A stretch of 64,000 nt of DNA, from the NCBI GenBank assembly GCA_963753485.1, contig CAVWCL010000008.1, forward strand, positions 310,001 to 374,000. The letters run 5' to 3'. Below are positions 61,303 through 64,000 of the stretch, piece by piece. The notes under the pieces are model-generated. The model had not been told where the DNA came from. It worked only from the letters and a program-made list of their open reading frames with translations, and ran no database searches. Numbering within the stretch: position 1 is the stretch's first letter; every line of letters starts with the position of its first letter. Origin of the DNA: CAWDLX01 sp963753485. GTDB taxonomy: Bacteria > Actinomycetota > Actinomycetes > Mycobacteriales > Micromonosporaceae. A program made the position numbers and the translations under genes.

Positions 61303-62798
61303 ACGCGCCGCTGCGCAAGGCCGGCGTGGTCATGATGATCCTCTTCGGCCTGCTCTTCGCGAACCTCAACGTGGTGCAGGTCTTCAAGTCCGACAAGTAC
61401 CGCACCGACGATGAGAACAACCGGGTGCGCATCCAGCAGCAGGAGTACGAACGCCAGCGCGGCCAGATCATCGTCGACGGCCAGGCGATGGCCGAGAGCG
61501 TTGCCACCAAGGACACGCTGAAGTATCAACGCAAGTACCCGTTCGGCGCGGCCTACGCACCGATCGTCGGCTACCGCCCGGTGAACCTCGGCGCGGTCGG
61601 GGTCGAGCGGCTGCAGAACGACTTCCTCAACGGCACCTCGGCCGCGTTCACCGTCGACCGGCTCTTCGAGGCGTTCACCGGCAAGGAGTCCAAGGGCGGC
61701 AACGTCGTGCTCACCGTGCGCAAGCAGGTGCAGGACGCCGCGTACAAGGCGTTGCTGAACAACACCACCTCAACGAAGATCGGCGCCGTGGTCGCGCTGG
61801 ATCCCACCACCGGCGCGATCCTGGCCTTGGCGTCGACGCCGAGCTACGACCCGAACCCGCTGGTGAGCCATGACGAGGACGTGGCCCGGGCGGCCTTCGA
61901 CAAGCTGGACAAGGACCCGGACAAGCCACTGCTCAACCGCGCGCTCTCGGAGACGTTCCCACCCGGGTCGACGTTCAAGGTCGTGGTCGCGGCGGCCGGG
62001 CTGGAGAGCGGCGCCAGCCCGGACACCGAGCTGCAGGGCGGCACCAGCTACACCGCCCCGGACACCACCACACCGATCCACAACTCGCCCGGCGTGGTGT
62101 GCCCCGAGACCATCACCCTGCAGAACGCCCTGCGGGTCTCCTGCAACACGGCGTTCGCCCGGTTCGGCACCGAGACCCTGGGCGCGGACAAGATCAAGGA
62201 GACCGCCCAGGCGTTCGGCTTCGAGCAGCAGCCGCTGCTCGACCGCGATGACGACAACGTGATGCGGGTGGCGGCCAGCCACACTGGAGCCATGCTGGGC
62301 CCCGATGGTCAGGTCGACCGGCCGGCGCTGGCCCAGTCGTGCATCGGGCAGCGTGAGGTCCGGATGACCCCCCTGCAGGGAGCGATGATCGCCGCCGCGA
62401 TCGCCAACAACGGCGTCCAGATGCGTCCGTACATCATCGACACCTGGCAGGGCTCGGACCTCAGTTCGGTGGACAAGGCCCAGGTCAAGGTGTTGCGTGA
62501 GCCGGTGACCTCGGACGTGTCGGCGCAACTGCGCCAGATGATGGACAGCGTGGTGGCCAGCGGCACCGGCACCCGGGCGCAGATCGACGGGTTCGAGGTC
62601 GGCGGGAAGACCGGCACGGCGCAGAACGGCGACGCGCCCGACCACGGCTGGTTCATCGGCTACGCCCGCAAGAACGGCCAGCCGATCGTCGCGGTCGCGG
62701 TGTTGCTGCAGAACGCCGGCTCGGGCGGGAGCAGCCAGGCGACCGACATCGCCGGCCAGGTCATGATGGCCGCCATCGCGGCTGGGAAGATCAAATGA
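61299..62798 (+). CDS. pbpA: Class B penicillin-binding protein PbpA
   Basis: The 499-residue transpeptidase crosslinks peptidoglycan. One N-terminal membrane anchor (GVVMMILFGLLFANLNVVQV), a dimerisation region, then the active-site motifs: STFK in PPGSTFKVVVAAAG, SCN in VSCNTAFARFG and KTG in VGGKTGTAQNG. No PASTA domains are attached. It forms a SEDS-PBP pair with the preceding gene, and its order with pstP and pknA matches mycobacteria. Confidence 0.96.
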   Translation: MNAPLRKAGVVMMILFGLLFANLNVVQVFKSDKYRTDDENNRVRIQQQEYERQRGQIIVDGQAMAESVATKDTLKYQRKYPFGAAYAPIVGYRPVNLGAVGVERLQNDFLNGTSAAFTVDRLFEAFTGKESKGGNVVLTVRKQVQDAAYKALLNNTTSTKIGAVVALDPTTGAILALASTPSYDPNPLVSHDEDVARAAFDKLDKDPDKPLLNRALSETFPPGSTFKVVVAAAGLESGASPDTELQGGTSYTAPDTTTPIHNSPGVVCPETITLQNALRVSCNTAFARFGTETLGADKIKETAQAFGFEQQPLLDRDDDNVMRVAASHTGAMLGPDGQVDRPALAQSCIGQREVRMTPLQGAMIAAAIANNGVQMRPYIIDTWQGSDLSSVDKAQVKVLREPVTSDVSAQLRQMMDSVVASGTGTRAQIDGFEVGGKTGTAQNGDAPDHGWFIGYARKNGQPIVAVAVLLQNAGSGGSSQATDIAGQVMMAAIAAGKIK

Positions 62799-62823
62799 TG
62801 TGCCGGGTGGTGGTGACGTGGCG

Positions 62824-64000
62824 ATGATCAGCCCTGGCACGATTCTGGGCGGGCGGTACCGCCTCGAAGAGCGTATCGCCAGTGGGGGCATGGGCGATGT
62901 CTGGCGCTGTGTCGACGATGTGCTCGGCCGTACCGTTGCGGTCAAGATCCTGCTGCCGTCGCTGCTCGAAGAGCCCGGCTTCACCGAGCGGTTCCGGGTC
63001 GAGGCCCGCACGATGGCGACGATCAACCACCCGGGCGTCGTGGACATCTACGACTACGGCAGCGACCCGACCGTCGGTGCCTACCTGGTCATGGAGTACG
63101 TCGAAGGGGACGCACTGTCCCGCACGCTGTCCCGGGTCGGCCGGCTGACCCCGGCCCGCACCATGGCGTTGGTCGCCCAGGCCGCCGATGCCCTGCACGC
63201 CGCCCACGAGACCGGCGTGGTGCACCGTGACGTCAAGCCGGGCAACCTGCTCGTGCGGCCCAACGGCACGCTCGTGCTCACCGACTTCGGCATCGCCCGG
63301 TCAGCCGGCGCGGCCCAACTCACCGCGGCCGGTTCGGTGCTCGGCACGGCCACCTACATCTCGCCCGAGCAGGCCATGGGTGAGCAGGCGACCCGGCTCT
63401 CGGACATCTATGCCCTGGGCGTGGTGGCCTACCAATGCCTGGCCGGGCGCCGGCCGTTCGAGGGCGAGAACCCGCTCGAGATCGCGATGCGGCACGTCCG
63501 CGAGGCGCCGCCGCCGTTGCCGCCCGACATCCCGCCCCAGGTACGGGCGATCGTCGAGCGGGCCATGGCCAAGGACCCGGCCGCCCGGTGGCCAACCGCG
63601 GCCGCCTTCGCCGCCGTCGCCCGGCGGGCCGCGGCCGACCTCGCCGCCGCCGGCGGGCGGACCAGCGCGGGCCCGGCGCCGGCACCTGTGCATGGTGGCG
63701 GGCTCGGACCGGCCACGCCCACCCCGGTGCCCACCTCTCCTGGCGCGCCGGCGCTCGGCGGACACCCGGGCCTCGCCCCGGCACCGGCCTACCGGCCCGG
63801 CGCGGCGCCGGCCGGGTACATCCGTCCCGGCCAGCAGCCGATCCCGGGCTACCTGCAGGTGCCGGTGCCGGCGGGCCGGCAGACCAGCACCGGGCTCATC
63901 GTGGCCATCGTGGTGGCCGTGGTCGTGGTGGCGATCTGTGTGGGGGCGGCCATCGCGATCGTCCAGAACCAGCAGGCGAAGGCGAACGCGTCCGCGGTCC
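62824..64000 (+). CDS. pknA: Ser/Thr protein kinase PknA, C-terminus cut by window end
   Basis: 392 codons are present. The kinase is intact: Gly loop RIASGGMGDVWR, catalytic lysine VAVKILLP, HRDVKPGNLL, DFGIARSAG and SPEQAMGEQATRLSDIYALG. A Pro/Ala/Gly-rich juxtamembrane segment and a membrane helix (LIVAIVVAVVVVAICVGAAI) follow; the outer part begins and runs off the edge. PknA phosphorylates division and wall proteins. ATG 62824 (MISPGTILGGRYRL) is preferred to GTG 62818. pknB would be expected next but lies outside. Confidence 0.93.
   Translation, partial: MISPGTILGGRYRLEERIASGGMGDVWRCVDDVLGRTVAVKILLPSLLEEPGFTERFRVEARTMATINHPGVVDIYDYGSDPTVGAYLVMEYVEGDALSRTLSRVGRLTPARTMALVAQAADALHAAHETGVVHRDVKPGNLLVRPNGTLVLTDFGIARSAGAAQLTAAGSVLGTATYISPEQAMGEQATRLSDIYALGVVAYQCLAGRRPFEGENPLEIAMRHVREAPPPLPPDIPPQVRAIVERAMAKDPAARWPTAAAFAAVARRAAADLAAAGGRTSAGPAPAPVHGGGLGPATPTPVPTSPGAPALGGHPGLAPAPAYRPGAAPAGYIRPGQQPIPGYLQVPVPAGRQTSTGLIVAIVVAVVVVAICVGAAIAIVQNQQAKANASAV

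Noticed and set aside
1..64000. Insertion sequences or prophage
   Set aside because: No transposase, integrase, terminase or capsid-like protein was recognised.

Overview
This is high-GC actinobacterial chromosome that spans the replication origin. The gene order murJ / pseudokinase / sigM / trxBA / cwlM / GNAT / parB / parA / rsmG / jag / yidC / yidD / rnpA / rpmH / dnaA / oriC / dnaN / gnd / recF / dciA / gyrB / gyrA / DUF3566 / tRNA-Ile / tRNA-Ala is the classical actinobacterial oriC block. A second block, fhaA-fhaB-pstP-rodA-pbpA-pknA, enters at the right end. Frequent GTG starts, an Scr1-type regulator with its DUF397 partner, a DUF2637 protein, and two copies of a roughly 50-bp interspersed sequence that I associate with Micromonosporaceae suggest that family. 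The assignment is an inference from gene content, not a database match.

Layout. 0-7 kb (+ strand): the end of murJ, a separate membrane pseudokinase, a SigM/anti-sigma pair, a thioredoxin operon behind a SigR-like promoter, and CwlM. 7-17 kb (- strand): acetyltransferase, HIT-like protein, a 1.4-kb gene-free stretch with DnaA boxes, parS and tandem repeats, then parAB, rsmG, jag, yidC-yidD-rnpA-rpmH. 17.1-30.2 kb (+ strand): dnaA, oriC, dnaN, gnd, recF, dciA, gyrB, gyrA and a DUF3566 membrane protein, with one antisense hypothetical gene before gyrB. 30.3-36 kb: two tRNAs around a DLW-39-type micro-ORF, then an accessory patch (VapBC, a predicted deaminase, CapA-like lipoprotein, YbaK-like deacylase, FrnE-like oxidoreductase). 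36-43 kb: a Tat/lipobox PLP enzyme, then a TetR-controlled acyl-CoA carboxylase / HMG-CoA lyase / acyl-CoA dehydrogenase cluster resembling leucine breakdown. 43-56 kb: NB-ARC-type regulator, glutamate-cysteine ligase-like enzyme, membrane and PASTA proteins, Scr1/DUF397, then a minus-strand DUF2637 / epimerase / WecG-type glycosyltransferase / adenosine deaminase run. 56.6-64 kb: tRNA-Leu, then the cell-wall signalling operon ending in a truncated pknA.

How the genes fit together. Two themes dominate. The first is replication and segregation: DnaA, its boxes at oriC and at two further places (8.9 kb and the gyrB-gyrA gap), three parS sites near parAB, and gyrase. The second is Ser/Thr-kinase control of peptidoglycan synthesis: MurJ, the pseudokinase, CwlM, FhaA, FhaB, PstP, RodA, PbpA and PknA are the counterparts of the mycobacterial PknB-CwlM-FhaA-MurJ network, here lying on both sides of oriC.

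The observations I rate highest are the three perfect DnaA boxes between gyrB and gyrA, a 13-bp perfect inverted repeat built from two DnaA boxes at 8.9 kb, a shared palindrome upstream of the TetR gene and the carboxylase gene, the two-copy interspersed repeat (one copy read in frame inside jag), a stand-alone deaminase-like protein next to a VapBC pair, and a PLP-fold enzyme carrying an export signal.
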